DNA from: Pelargonium cotyledonis
Lineage: Eukaryota > Streptophyta > Magnoliopsida > Geraniales > Geraniaceae
Direction of reading: 5' to 3'
Length of the DNA stretch: 25,431 nt
Assembly (NCBI GenBank): GCA_036897625.1
Contig: JAYMTA010000669.1
Span: 1-25,431 of the forward strand
Shown here: positions 15,501 through 25,431 of the stretch, in pieces
How the letters are laid out: the number at the start of each line of letters is the position of its first letter
Numbering within the stretch: position 1 is the first letter of the stretch
The notes under the pieces: generated by a model
Told to the model about the DNA's origin: nothing
Seen by the model: only the letters and a program-made list of their open reading frames with translations
The model's database searches: none
Made by a program: the position numbers and the translations under genes

Positions 15501-18500
15501 AAATTCAAATAATAAGTCATTGTATAATTTGAAGGGTAATTAAATAATTGTCCTACATTTTTCAACTTTTTACATTATTTTTTTAATTTTGAGCCAAACA
15601 CAATAATCAGTTCCCACTACTTAATATTCTTTATTTTTCATTCGCTTTCCCATGTGTCAAATGTCCTGATCAATTTATTTTCCCATTGTCATACAATACC
15701 TTATTATATGGGGTGGTGGGCTTTGATACCTAGTTGATTTTTCCTAATCTGTTGGATTGGTGAATTTGTGAAGATGTTGATTTAACATAGAATTCACTTG
15801 GAGTTATCTACACATACGGTCATTGAGGGACTTAAGACTTCCAACAGCATGTAAAAATACAAGGCAAAGTCTACTGTCTGTTGGCTATATCAATGTCAGG
15901 AGGGATCGAGGGATCGAGGGGACGCATTCCTTTGATGCTATCAATGTAATTTATTTCTTCTCGTGTTCCCCTTAAACACTATGAGAGTAAAATTACCTGT
16001 GTGGTATTACAGCTGTCATCTCCATCACAGGGCACAGATCTTAGATTGTCTAGCATCGAATGCATGTCATTCATTTCTCTGCATAAAAGGAGGAAAAGGA
16101 AATAGCATCAACAATCCAGAAACTATTTCAATAAGTTAAGGTTTTTTTATCAGAAACATAAATCCTATGGACTTAGAAAGAGTCTGATCAGATATCATTA
16201 CCTATGGAGTTTTGTGTTCTCCTTCAAACAAGAATTTAGATTGCACCTGCATTCCTCTAACTCTTTCATTGTGTTCTTCAGCTGCAAACAATAAACATGT
16301 CATGTCAAATATATGAAAAAACTGAACAAAAGAGAGTATAGACTTGTTTTTGTTTTCATTAACCAACCTCCAAGCGCAGAGTATTGTTCTCATTGTTGAT
16401 GCCGGCAGCTTCCTATGTTAGCGGAAAAATGTAAAAGGTCAAACCATAATTGAAAAGGCAAAACAATTCTGAAACAACTCAAAATTAAACACAAATTTTT
16501 TATCCTCCTTTTGGTATGGGAATGACCATGTAATATAATGCTATGAAGAGAAGAACCAAAAAAAAAAAAAAACTAAAGTAAAGTAATAGAAGAGGACATT
16601 ATGTTCTTCTCCTTTAACTTTCATCTTCTAAAAATATACTGACAACTGACATGTGTGAAGAGAGAAAAACTGAAGAATCTGATTAAGAATAATAACTGTA
16701 ACCTACTTGAGGTTGCACATTAAGGTTTGCATTTTCCTGCTGTTTTGAGTTTCCATCAAGAGACTGAAGCAGCTGCAAAAAGAAAAGAAAAAAAGATGAG
16801 GTTTGTTCACACAGATCCGTACAGCAAGTTGAATAAAAGACTAAAGAACATTTGTATCAAATTCTGTAAACACCTGATCACGCAGTTTGGATAGCTCAGC
16901 CTGGAGTATCTCTCTCTCCCCTTCTTCATAGAATTCTTGAAATCTACAAAATCAACAAGGAATCCACTTGTTAAATTATTGGAGCATTAGAGAACTATTT
17001 TTTGTTTGTGGAAAACATACCTCCTGATTTGTTCCAACAGCCTTATATTCTCCAAGGCAAAGCGAGTTACTTCCGGGTTCCTATCAACTTTAGCTTGAAG
17101 CAAGTGAATCTGTTCTGTTAGTGATCTATTCTCTTCCAGTAAGTAAGTGTCAGCTGGTATTGAGCCGCTTAGAAGTGACTCCATTCTTTGAATCTTGTCT
17201 TCACGAAATCTTAACATCATTTTTATGCTTCTGGTGTCTTCCTCTCTTTGACGAACCTGACAAGCAAGATGCGATAGTAATTTCAGCCAAAAAAACAGCA
17301 TAAAAATAAGCAAACAATAATAAGAAATAAACCAAAGTAAAAAAATTTAAGAAAATATACCAGACGGTTCAATTGTTCTATTTCAGCTTCAAGCTCCTTA
17401 ACAGAAGTTTCTGCCATCTGCTCCCTTCTCAAAGCACCAGCAAGTGTTGTCTCCAGAGATTTCAACTGATTTAGAAACCAATATGAGCATAGAGTTATAC
17501 AGACAAACGCATACAAAGTATGATGACCACGCTTATGAAAAGTTAGAGATAACTTAACATGCTTGCAATTCATAAAAGACGGTAAGTAAGAAATAGGCAA
17601 ACCTGTTTGGTAGACATTCTAACGGTGCCTTTGGGTTCAAATCCAGGCAATTCTTCGGCCAACTGTTGGTCTGTGCAAGCACTTTCTTCAGTATCTTTCA
17701 CGGATGTTGAACCAAATGACAATGCCCTGGAGATATTTTGGCGTTTAAGTATAGAAAGCTCCTCCTGTTCCAAAATGCACCCAATCAGTTTGATAAATAA
17801 TTATTTACACAAAAACTTTCAGCAGAGCTTGACATGTAATGTTACCTGTAGAAGGCGTATCTGATGCCTTAGAGCAACGACATCCCCAGTAGAATCCTCA
17901 TTGACTACAGCCTACAGCATAAAAGTGAAAAAAAATCAATACTTAAAAAGATTTAGGGGATAGCATCCGAAAATTCCTCCATATCTGTATTCATGCAGAG
18001 ATCCACTTACATTATTTTGGATAAGCTTTGCTCGTTGAGCGAATTTAAGAGTATTAAGTGTTTCAGGTGCACAACTGCAACAAAAACAGGTGAACCAAAA
18101 CATGCTTATTTCAATTTCACGACAGAGTGTATAAGTGCAAATGAAAAATAACATTTCCAGATAAAATTACTAACCAGATAGAAGGGCTGACATTTGCAAT
18201 GATCATTGTTTTTGAGTTTCCTCCAAGTGAGTCCTGCAATTTATTCAGTGTCATACATGGTATCACGCTTCTAATATGAGATTAGTGAAGGCAATGAGTT
18301 TAGGTTTAACCTGAAGAAGAAAGGTAAGCCGTGAATCCCTGTACGGAATATGCCTTGGTCTCCCATTTGCATTATCTACTAGGACCATGATTACATGGCT
18401 TCACATAATAAAAAGTTAATTACTTTAAAGCCTCCAACCTAGATAGTGATTTAACTGGGAACATAAACTGGAACCATAAAAGCACAAATATGTGCAAGAG

Positions 18501-21064
18501 AAGTAGGTAATAATGGAAGTACCCCAATGTAGATAGTGATTTATTAATGCTAGCGGCTTCCTTCAAACGCTCACCTTCAGCTCCAGAGGCTTTCTGCCTG
18601 TTAGGAATGATTATGAGATGGGCATGAGTAATACCATGCTACTATGAGAATAGAGTATATGTGTCAGCAACCTCAAGTACAACAAATGATGTGATACCTT
18701 TCAGAACCTGCAAGATCCACAAGATTTAGTCTGGCAAATCGTAGGTTCTTTGTGGAATCCTTTTCCCACCTACTCTCAATTTTACATGTAAATACACTGT
18801 GCGAACGACTACTCTCTCTGTTCATATTCGTTGCTGCAACTCTCCTATTTGAAGAACCCTGTGCAAAATAAACCGCTATATTTAATGCAAGCAAGAAACT
18901 TTGAAAACATTTAACTGAGAAAGATAATGATCAAAGATTGTAACCTGAACTAGAAGCCTTAGGATATCGCTTACTGTCCGAACTTCGAATTCAGAGAGAT
19001 TTTCTACATAGACTCCCATTGTAATGTCCTCACGAAGCTACAAATAGAGGATAAGAACAACAGAAACAAAAACATATATGTGAATAAGAAAAACACAGAC
19101 CCATAAAAACAAAATAAATAACTAAAACTTACAAGCAAATTGGAAGATGATGGATCAAGTAGATCAGTTATTTGTTCATTGTATATTTCCAAGAAAGAGC
19201 ATTTGCAGTAGTATTTTAATTTCTCATCCCTCCGGCTTTCCTCCTCCTGCAATTTGAAAGATGTTACAGAAACAGATACAAGCCACAGTTAACATGAATA
19301 AATCACAGGGAGAATTGAACCCAAACTTACAGCTTGAATTCTTGCAAACAAGAATTCAAATATACGAGGTGTCATTCCACGATGTGCACTGGGCTTCACT
19401 TCTAAATCATCAATTTCACCAAGCATTGTGTATGTCTTCCCACTTCCAGTCTGCATGCTCAAAATCATGCATATTATAATTGTTTGGAAGTTAAAAGATT
19501 TTTTAAATATAAAATGGGGTTTATATTCACTGAAATCACATAAATTTCAGCTTTCAACTAGAGAATATTAGATGACACTAAAAGCATATCAATTTTGTCA
19601 ATCTATAAACACCTGGTTATAGTACCAGAAAATACATGCTAAGGAATATAGGATAAGTCCCTTCTTTTACTAGATAGCTCATAAAGGTATGCTCCGTGGT
19701 ACATTACACATTTAGAAAGCCATCAAATTTTCAGCAAAAATGTGACCCAACATTTAGTGGGCTGAAATGCCCAATTACCTCTAATTCATATATATCCAAA
19801 CATGAAAAACCTATGTAGGTGAATGGTAGACGAATGTACAAAAAATGCAAGATCATTAGTGCTTGCCATAATGCTATCTAGATGCAAGTTAATGTGAGGT
19901 TTCTCGAATTTTATTAAGTGAGCAACGAAACAATTCAAGTGATGAAAAATTACCTGTCCATAGGCAAACATGCAGCTATTGTATCCAGACAGACAGTTCT
20001 CCACCATAGGAAGACCAGCCATCCTAAAAAGAGTTTCCTGCAAATTCCAGTTTAAAAACGACAATTAATATACCAAAAATATATACCACGGCAGTTACCA
20101 CAATCCAATTTTACATAACAATACCTGATCGATTGTCTCACATGCTACGTGATCAAATGTGAATCGAGTTTCCGGTGGCCCAATATAAGTAATGCATTGA
20201 GAACTCTCTTGCTTCAAGCACCTGTTATAACCTTGTGTACTCCTCTCCATGCTATTGAGAGGACGGATGCGTATAATAACCTGTGAAATTTCAATACTTA
20301 TTAACATAATTCAAATGTCTAAATTTAAAGCTCCAACATTTCCTCATTTAGCACTATATCAATGACAACTTGACAATTACTTCAATGAAACACTAAATGA
20401 GCTTCCTTACCTGCACATTGTGATCCATCCAAAACGATGAATCTTCTTTGAGATCGAAATGAGGCACTTCAATCGTGTTGACAGCTGTAACCGAACCCGA
20501 AGAAATTGGAATCCCTTTATACAGTGCAGCAAAGTTCCCTCCCCTCGTCCCTCCATTTCCATCAACAACTTTACTCCGAACCCCCAAATTCAGAGCCTTG
20601 TTAACACTCTTGGTGGGCGTGCTCTGAGTGGAATTGCTCTCAGAATAACCAGAAGTAGCTCTCCCCAATGTCCTGGTTGACTGGGGAGTCATGTTCATAA
20701 AACCCCCATTTCGATAACCGGCCCTCCCATCATCACGCCCTTCAGCCAAAGCCGAGCTGGCCTCACTCTTCTGAGCCCACCCGAACCGTTTCTTAGCAGA
20801 AAACGCAGCCCCATGCTTCTCCGGAGTGCGAAGCGGCAATGCAGGATCTGCAGCTTTTCTCTTGGGCTTGGCAGGAGTCCCCTCAACCCTACTCCGACCA
20901 CTCACTTCCTCTTCTGGTCTAGGCTCCTGTATAGCGTTCAACGGCGCCCTAGGCTGCTCGGTGCCGGGCTGAATCACAGTTATATCTCTAGGGTTTACAG
21001 GAACATTCTCAATTTCATCACTCTTTCCCGAATTCCGGCGAAGGAATTTGAAATCTCTCAACAT
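6563..21064 (-). CDS. POK2: Kinesin-12, phragmoplast-orienting kinesin POK2/POK1-like (KIN-12D/C), 35 coding exons, 2814 aa
   Basis: POK kinesins mark the cortical division zone left by the preprophase band and guide the phragmoplast to it. POK2 also acts at the phragmoplast midzone with MAP65-3 (family knowledge). The model sums to 8445 nt with phase kept through all junctions. Order: basic, Ser/Pro-rich N-extension (1-218); motor (about 219-560) with AYGQTGSGKT ending at 304, SSRSH 423-427, VDLAGSE 454-460 and YRDSRLT 505-511; then more than 2200 residues of coiled coil; conserved patch around CIGLGLVQQ (about 2535); and a Ser/Arg-rich end, SSLDR. Arabidopsis POK2, recalled at about 2770 aa, is close in length, while PAKRP1-type KIN-12s are about half as long. 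The start is the ATG at 21064, giving [12 protein letters not shown]; the in-frame GTG upstream lies in a probable leader intron. Assigning POK2 rather than POK1 rests on length and is less sure. Confidence 0.93.
6671..6763 (-). other. Last kinesin intron, with an alternative C-terminus if retained
   Basis: Splicing AAG|GTTGGT (6764/6763) to TTGCAG|AAAAAT (6671/6670) joins ...SINNKLK to a 35-residue exon ending SSLDR, in phase 0. If this 93-bp intron is retained, translation instead adds 15 residues ([15 protein letters not shown]) and stops at 6716. The spliced version is preferred because [10 protein letters not shown]...PFLSSLDR resembles the end of POK-type kinesins as I recall it. Confidence 0.75.
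6935..7050 (-). other. GC-AG intron in the kinesin gene
   Basis: The coding sequence HHHAKIK ends with AAG|GCAAGA at 7051/7050. The next exon begins after ATCAG at 6934 with EENNTLKLQ. No GT donor nearby keeps the frame and this continuous heptad sequence. AAG|GCAAG fits the usual strong context of GC-AG introns, roughly 1% of plant introns. Confidence 0.85.
7849..8064 (+). mobile_element. LTR retroelement remnant, TRIM-like or internally deleted
   Basis: A 24-bp sequence beginning TGTTAATGTATCCCAC occurs at 7849-7872 and 8041-8064 with one mismatch, as expected for the starts of two LTRs. Between them, in the right order, are a primer-binding-site-like CGGTACCAAAGC at 7931-7942 (9 of 12 matches to the usual initiator-Met PBS TGGTATCAGAGC) and a polypurine tract GAAGGGGAG at 8032-8040 abutting the second TG. 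Perfect 10-bp inverted repeats (CACGTGCAGG 7995-8004, CCTGCACGTG 8023-8032) form a hairpin holding two G-boxes. There is a 15-bp direct repeat at 7869-7883 and 7938-7952. No gag or pol is present. The LTRs stop matching after 24 bp, so deletion or recombination has occurred. The right end is unclear. Confidence 0.6.
8192..8237 (+). repeat. 23-bp perfect tandem duplication
   Basis: Two exact, adjacent copies of a 23-bp unit starting CTTGACTGAGGCTATT lie at 8192-8214 and 8215-8237, followed by the first three bases of a third. The site is just past the LTR remnant in the same intron. It looks like a recent slippage or repair duplication. Confidence 0.9.
12435..12504 (+). repeat. 25-A run between 11-bp direct repeats
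   Basis: In the kinesin intron 12358-12526, ACATTAGTAAG occurs at 12435-12445 and again at 12494-12504, flanking a run of 25 A (12451-12475). A direct repeat enclosing poly(A) resembles a retroposition footprint, but there is almost no insert body, and 18 bp separate the A run from the second repeat. A simple repeat expansion beside a chance or slippage duplication is equally possible. Confidence 0.5.
14585..15996 (-). other. Largest kinesin intron (1412 bp)
   Basis: This intron separates exon 20 (ends ...SCNTTQ) from exon 21 (starts [10 protein letters not shown]), both in phase 0. It contains the SINE-like repeat at 15037-15149, an A-rich stretch at about 15199-15213 and a short tandem GGGATCGA duplication near 15902-15919. 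The remainder is AT-rich with no recognisable coding sequence. Confidence 0.85.
15037..15149 (+). mobile_element. SINE-like dispersed repeat, copy 1
   Basis: This 113-bp segment, starting TGAGGTCTCAAGTTTGAG, aligns along its whole length with the reverse complement of 25303-25415, at roughly three-quarters identity by eye. Shared blocks include TAAAACTTGGTA, GCCCTTGTGGTC and CGAATG. The opening resembles the tRNA T-arm/B-box part of a SINE, here mutated to GTTTGAGTT. An A-rich tract follows at about 15199-15213, in the right place for a tail. It lies antisense to the kinesin. Confidence 0.55.
17846..20280 (-). other. Motor-domain exons of the POK-like kinesin (exons 2-12)
   Basis: Coding exon 1, the N-terminal extension, is 21064-20411. 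The motor exons follow: 20280-20125 (VIIRIRPL, beta-1), 20037-19954 (ends AYGQ), 19450-19331 (P-loop remainder TGSGKTYTM), 19246-19133, 19037-18945, 18858-18698 (switch I and II), 18597-18523, 18398-18311, 18233-18175, 18074-18011 and 17911-17846 (neck). The P-loop is split by an intron after its Gln codon, and the Arg after VDLAGSE is split between exons. All nucleotide-binding motifs are intact, so an active ATPase is expected. The intron 19451-19953 (503 bp) holds nothing recognisable. Confidence 0.9.
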
Positions 21065-21068
21065 TTTG

Positions 21069-21164
21069 CTGCACACACAAAGAAACGAACAAAAAAAAAA
21101 CTAAGAAACGGAAATTACAAGCTTTTCGGATGAGAGAACACGTAAACGATTAAACGATCCATAC
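21069..21164 (-). other. Probable intron in the kinesin 5' leader
   Basis: Four bases upstream of the ATG is a strong acceptor: a long T-rich tract followed by TGTGTGCAG ending at 21069. A matching donor, TTCCAG|GTATGG, lies at 21165/21164, giving a 96-bp intron of typical plant size. Splicing leaves CAAA directly before the ATG, a good plant start context. The upstream leader exon holds a GAA repeat near 21350-21362 and a GA-rich run near 21415-21430. Where transcription starts is unknown. Confidence 0.65.
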
Positions 21165-21638
21165 CTGGAAAAGGAACTGATGAACAAGATCCCTAGAGGA
21201 CGAAACCCCGAAATGGCTCTGGTGAGCGACTGAGACCAAATTGATTTTGGCTGGCTCTTCTTTAAACTTTTTTGCAAGAATCATGAAAAGAAATGTGTAG
21301 TTTTTGAGCTGGATCTTGATCTGATTATTCAGCTACACATTACCATCATTGTCTTCTTCTTCTTCAGTTTTAGTAACACTGGTTCTGAGTTCAAGCACAT
21401 GACTCAGTTCAGTTCTCTCTCTCTCCCTCTAGTCTATTTGGGCAGGTTCTGTATTTGAGAATTTGAATTTTGGGTTCTGCTTCTTGATTTGAAGATTGAA
21501 ATGGACGGCTGCGATTTGATCTGCGATCAATATTTGAAATTTGCAGGCACAGTTAACAATAACGTCGCGCTAGTTGGATTTGAAATGGGATGGGCTTTTT
21601 GGTCAAAAACCTGATGATTTGATTAATTAATGAACGTT

Positions 21639-21649
21639 TTCAACGGCTA
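21639..21649 (+). promoter_or_regulatory. MSA-like (mitosis-specific activator) element upstream of the kinesin
   Basis: TTCAACGGCTA matches the MSA consensus YCYAACGGYYA at 10 of 11 positions with the full AACGG core, about 575-585 bp upstream of the kinesin ATG. MSA elements bind three-repeat MYB factors and drive G2/M expression of cytokinesis genes, including phragmoplast kinesins, in either orientation (established knowledge). That suits a kinesin needed at cell division. A lone copy can occur by chance. Confidence 0.45.
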
Positions 21650-23950
21650 CATGGCCACGTGGAATCTTTTGACTGTAGAGTGTGGGTCCAACTCTTTATT
21701 TGGAATTATTACTGTAATAATAACTTATTAAGCTCAGATGTGTTTTTGAAATCCATTAGAGGCAACAGTCCTTCGAGTACAGGTTAATGTATGTGATTTT
21801 ACAAATACTTTTGTTATGAATCTACGTTCCGCAGTTTTTGACGTCTTTTTAACTGAAAAGAAAGATTTTATCAATAAAATTAAGGGTCGGGGATCTTGAA
21901 AAAGAACAAAACAATCTTATCAGAACAAACAAGTCAGACCTGCCCAACTACAGCCGAAACTAGAACAAAACTAAAAACCTAAACATGTCGATCTTTCCTT
22001 TTGAGAAGACACCCATGAAAAACATATGACTCCCATTATCATATAAGGGTGTTGAGGCAAACCTAACATATCCCCCCGAATTGTCCTGCAATGTCGAACG
22101 CGCTAGACTTTTTTCCCCTACAGATGGATCATACCAATAACATCCCACCACCTCGAAACTTGATCCTGCCCCGAGTTAGTAGGCCTCAATCAAGCGTTGA
22201 TACGACAGAGTTCTCCAACATCGTCTGGGTTGCATCGTTCTAACAACAGAATATTGTACATATACATCATGGCTTCTTTGTTTCCACCATGAGAGCATTT
22301 GCAGTGTCGTAAATTTCAAAGTAAAGTTGTGGACGTTCGTCTAGTCTACCAGAGTTGATAGGCAATGGCCTCGTCGTAACCCTTCCCCAAAACTTCCAAA
22401 CTTACATCATAACCTACAACATGCGACCCAGATCTTCAAATTTCTCCGCAATTTTTGACGTTAATTTCTCAATAAAAACAAAATTTTATTTATAATATTT
22501 TTTAATCATTATCAATGGGAGTCTTTTGCTCGTATTATATGTTGTCAATGGAGAACATTTCACTCCAATTTTCGATTTATTCATTAATGTGCAATGATGG
22601 CTTTTGAGCTTAATCAACATGTTTAGCCAATGTACTTACAAAATATTGAACTTTAAACTCAACCCAATCTTTAATTGCTATATGAGAATTTTATATTTTC
22701 ATGGTTACAGATATTATATTTTTCAACACGACCGTTCACTACTTTCGATAAAAACTTCACATTGAACATTGTCAATTTCATCGTCGTTGCAAATGAGTTG
22801 TTTGAATTCAAACTTGTTTGTCAATCATTTCACCTTTCTCGTGGGTGCTAAAATGAAAAAGTTTATTATGGTGGGAAAGTTTCTCCATTTTACAAATTTG
22901 TTCACTTGTAATGAGCAAAAAATAAGTCACTTAGGAATTTCTTTGAAGTAGTGATGATTTTGAAAGGAGAGTGTGTGATCAAAATGGTTGTGTTAGCTTA
23001 AATGGGCTTTTATTGAATATGATGGGCTATTTTGAGCAGCCTCTCTCGACTCTCGGAGTCTACAACCATAGCTCAATCAGCGTCAAGGCCTATAGTTGTT
23101 TTGGGCCTAGCTCCCTACACTTAAATGCTCTCTCAACCATCAAAACTTTTAAGTCTATTAAATTGATTTTTTGAACAGTTGAGGTCTTTGAAATAATTTT
23201 GGGTCACTTAAACTTTTCAACTATCATAATTTACCCTCCACCAATTTTCTACATGGCTTTTTGTTAACGTGACCTTGAAGAATAAATGCGAGTTACAAGT
23301 CTTGGCTCAAATGCTCGAGATACTTCATTTAGTGAGCTCTGTTTAGAGATTAATGTTGAGTAAAATAGATCGGAGATATCACAAGATTGCGGTTTGGATA
23401 GAAAGTATTCACGTTTCATGTCACAATATACTCCATACTTTGCTTGGAGGTTAAGCCGTCAAAGTTAGGCAAGGCAGGATGGTGATGTCACGTGGCCGCC
23501 ACTTTAATGTCACTAAGGTAGGAGAGCTTTTTATGGAGGCCGAGGTAGGGGATCATGTCTATCACGAGAGTACAATTTGTCTATTCAAGGTCACAACCTC
23601 AATTTCACCTTTCACGCGCACCTCTCTTTGGTGAGTTGTTTATGTAAACGTGAGTGGATCCCCTCCCGACACATTTTTGAACCATTCGAAGGCGCATAAT
23701 AACCTTGTGATGATTTGGTACCCCTAAATTGAAGGTGGTGGGATGGTAATAGAGTGTCACATTTAACTTCACCAAGCACTTGTGTTTTTATAGAAGCATC
23801 ACCGAATACAAATCAGTGTTTTTCGACCAAAACCACAGTCGACATGTCTAACGTCAAATGAAAAAAGAAGGTAAAAGGAAACTAACAATTTTTTTGTGCA
23901 AGCAATATTTATCTTTTGCGTATTTTATAATTTTATCCCCATAGCACATT
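21650..23950. other. Intergenic region upstream of the kinesin with decayed repeats
   Basis: No intact gene is seen. A 16-bp sequence, CCGCAGTTTTTGACGT, at 21829-21844 recurs with one mismatch at 22446-22461 in the same orientation, and both are followed within 35 bp by TCAATAAAA. The roughly 600 bp between them is less AT-rich than its flanks and may be a decayed transposon. A minus-strand ORF of 63 codons there (22151-21960) matches nothing I know. Positions 22500-23950 show scattered short ORFs only. Confidence 0.5.
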
Positions 23951-23956
23951 TGTTAA

Positions 23957-24490
23957 GTCCAGGAGGCTTCCATCCTGGCTCAGTCCTTGACTTTTAAGAC
24001 TAGAGATGGTTCTTTTGGTTCTACAACTGGATCCATTTCCAGCCATCCTGCCTCCTTGATTGATATTCAGAAGTCATCTTCTTTCATATGCTTTTGTGAC
24101 GGGGCATATATACCCAATAGAGCTGGAATTGGTTGGGAAATCCAGGACAACAAAGGAAGAATCATAGCCCGTTTTTGCAGTCCCTCGGATGCCACTAATC
24201 CTTTTGAAGCTGAAACTGAAGCAGTCTTGTCAGCCTGTAACTTTATCTATCATAATAAACTTAAAAATGTATGTGTGCTTACAGACTCTTTTAATCTTTT
24301 CAGGGACATTCGGATGAGTAGTTGTTCTTCAGGTAACGACAGAGTAGACCATGGAGCAGTTCTGGTGGACATTTATCACGTCCTGTTTGACAATCACTTT
24401 AGTGGTGATATTTTGTATGTAAAAAGATGAATGGTTGCTCCAGCTCATCAATTAGTTAAATTAGGCCTAAACGGTCTTAGCAAACAATAG
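23957..24490 (+). pseudogene. Orphan RNase H-like domain (RVT_3 type) with an in-frame stop
   Basis: The open frame from 23957 to the TGA at 24428-24430 encodes FCDGAYIPNRAGIGWEI, then FEAETEAVLSACNF and VCVLTDSFNLF. This is the order of the plant RNase H-like domain found at the end of LINE-type reverse transcriptases and in many stray copies, and three acidic active-site positions (D, E, D) are kept. After the TGA the same frame continues for 19 more codons with APAHQLVKLGL, like the usual C-terminal AH-L-AK motif, to a TAG at 24488. So one stop codon breaks a formerly longer domain. No reverse transcriptase precedes it and no good ATG starts it. It is most likely a retroelement relic. Confidence 0.65.
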
Positions 24491-25302
24491 TTGTGTAATA
24501 ACTCGATGTATATCTATTATGTTTAATGTTTAATATTATGTTTAATTATAAAAAAAAATATTGCTATGAAACTCTGAGATTAGTTTGGTAACTCTCTGAC
24601 ATCCCAAAAAGGCAAACAAATGTACCATTGCATACATGGAGGTTCCAATCTGAAATTATGATAGTTATGCACCAAAAATTGTTTGAGAGTACATTAAGAC
24701 AGTTAATTTGGATAAAACCATTGGCCGATACCAAAAGATTCTAAAGCTAATAAAACCATACCCAAATACTCCTATATATAATTAATTAAACTTGTTGCCC
24801 CTTGACATGGCAATTGGCAAGAAAAAAGTGTAATTGTGGCCAATAAAATAAACATTAGTTTATCTCTTATTAAATTAATTATCATAATCTTCAAAAGAAC
24901 ACAAAATCTTTATAAAGTGCAATTGGGCTATAATTTTATATATATAAATAAATATATAACAATGTTGCTGTTGTTGCATGACATGGATTGGGGTAGGAAC
25001 TTTCCACCTCATTGCACCCATAATTTCACTTATAAAATTGTCATGACCGTACACATAAACCATAATTATTAGTTTCTCTCTGTTAAATATATGTTTAATT
25101 ATTTCGGGAAATGATCATATGATATTGACAATCAAATTATGCTATTTTTATATAGTAACAAAAATCACAGTCAATCGGTCATCTCCATGTCTCGAAGGTT
25201 GTCGTTTACTCATCAAGTTCGGATAACTACAACCCAACTTGACCCTTTTCCATACTATTATATATAACATTATTCATATGATATAATAATAAATAAATAA
25301 AA
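24491..25302. other. AT-rich intergenic stretch
   Basis: Low-complexity AT-rich DNA with short A and TA runs. Two short overlapping ORFs near 24836-25072 on opposite strands have no recognisable content. I see no gene, transposon end or regulatory motif that can be supported. Confidence 0.7.
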
Positions 25303-25415
25303 CCCACACTCATACTAATCCTCATTCGATTAGAGTAGGACCACAAGGGCGGCAAAGCTCTCCATACCAAGTTTTAACGCAGCTGTATTTCCTGGGACTT
25401 GAACTCAAGACCTCA
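25303..25415 (-). mobile_element. SINE-like dispersed repeat, copy 2 (inverted)
   Basis: Read on the minus strand, this 113-bp segment matches the intronic repeat at 15037-15149 throughout. This copy keeps a perfect pol III B-box-like GTTCAAGTC (25404-25396), consistent with a tRNA-derived SINE. On the minus strand it is followed by a T-rich stretch. The head upstream of the B box would run toward the window's right edge and is cut off. The family is not identified. Confidence 0.55.
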
Positions 25416-25431
25416 AATTAAGCTGGAACAA

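Larger units (their letters stand above)
6563..17764 (-). other. Stalk and tail exons of the POK-like kinesin (exons 13-35)
   Basis: Exons: 17764-17603, 17465-17361, 17256-17021, 16943-16874, 16772-16707, 16412-16368, 16281-16202, 16078-15997, 14584-12893, 12769-12527, 12357-9793, 9708-9601, 9507-9386, 9293-9206, 9119-9045, 8943-8701, 8608-8510, 7692-7624, 7530-7472, 7365-7254, 7161-7051, 6934-6764 and 6670-6563. Two exons are very large (1692 and 2565 nt) and encode nearly continuous Glu/Leu/Lys-rich heptad coiled coil. The others are 45-243 nt. The stalk should dimerise the kinesin, and the tail of POK proteins is the part reported to target the division zone. Confidence 0.88.

Noticed and set aside
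14930..15640. A possible MITE spanning GTCGTTTGGGAACT near 14934 and CCAAACAC...GTTCCC near 15592
   Set aside because: The two ends match only loosely as inverted repeats and no target duplication was found, so the element is not supported.
21065..21076. Kinesin start four codons further upstream, giving MCSKMLRD
   Set aside because: The codon at 21076 is GTG, not ATG, and it lies in the probable leader intron, so the ATG at 21064 was chosen.
21960..22151. A 63-codon minus-strand ORF as a gene
   Set aside because: It is short, lacks an ATG start in the track frame and recognisable motifs, and lies in repeat-like DNA with stops in all frames around it.

Overview
This is plant nuclear DNA, almost certainly from a eudicot. 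It is AT-rich, with GT-AG introns with T-rich acceptors, long homopolymer runs and transposon debris. It holds two intron-rich genes of plant type. The protein sequences would fit a rosid, perhaps Rosaceae, but that is only an impression. I see no operons, CRISPR arrays, rRNA or tRNA genes. I found no convincing undescribed biological system; the points of interest are gene-model details and transposon remnants.

Layout. Positions 1-2000 are intergenic and AT-rich, with a likely Helitron 3' end near 1351. Positions 2007-2505 are the probable core promoter and leader of the first gene, with several tiny upstream ORFs. Positions 2506-6122 (+) carry a complete nine-exon gene for an OST1/SnRK2.6-type abscisic-acid-signalling protein kinase of 362 aa. 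Only 440 bp separate its stop codon from that of a large convergent gene. That gene, 21064-6563 (-), is a kinesin-12 of the POK1/POK2 (KIN-12C/D) type. I reconstruct 35 coding exons and 2814 codons with phase kept across every junction, including one GC-AG intron and a short last exon that no long ORF reveals. Its introns hold a miniature or deleted LTR retroelement and a SINE-like repeat. It also appears to have a 96-bp intron in its 5' leader and a mitosis-specific (MSA-like) motif about 580 bp upstream of the start codon.

Positions 21650-25431 are intergenic: decayed repeats, an orphan RNase H domain broken by an in-frame stop, and a second, inverted copy of the SINE-like repeat at the right edge.

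The two genes are not known to act together. SnRK2.6 phosphorylates guard-cell and transcriptional targets of the ABA pathway. POK kinesins guide the phragmoplast to the cortical division site. Their only visible link is the convergent arrangement, which could let the 3' UTRs overlap.
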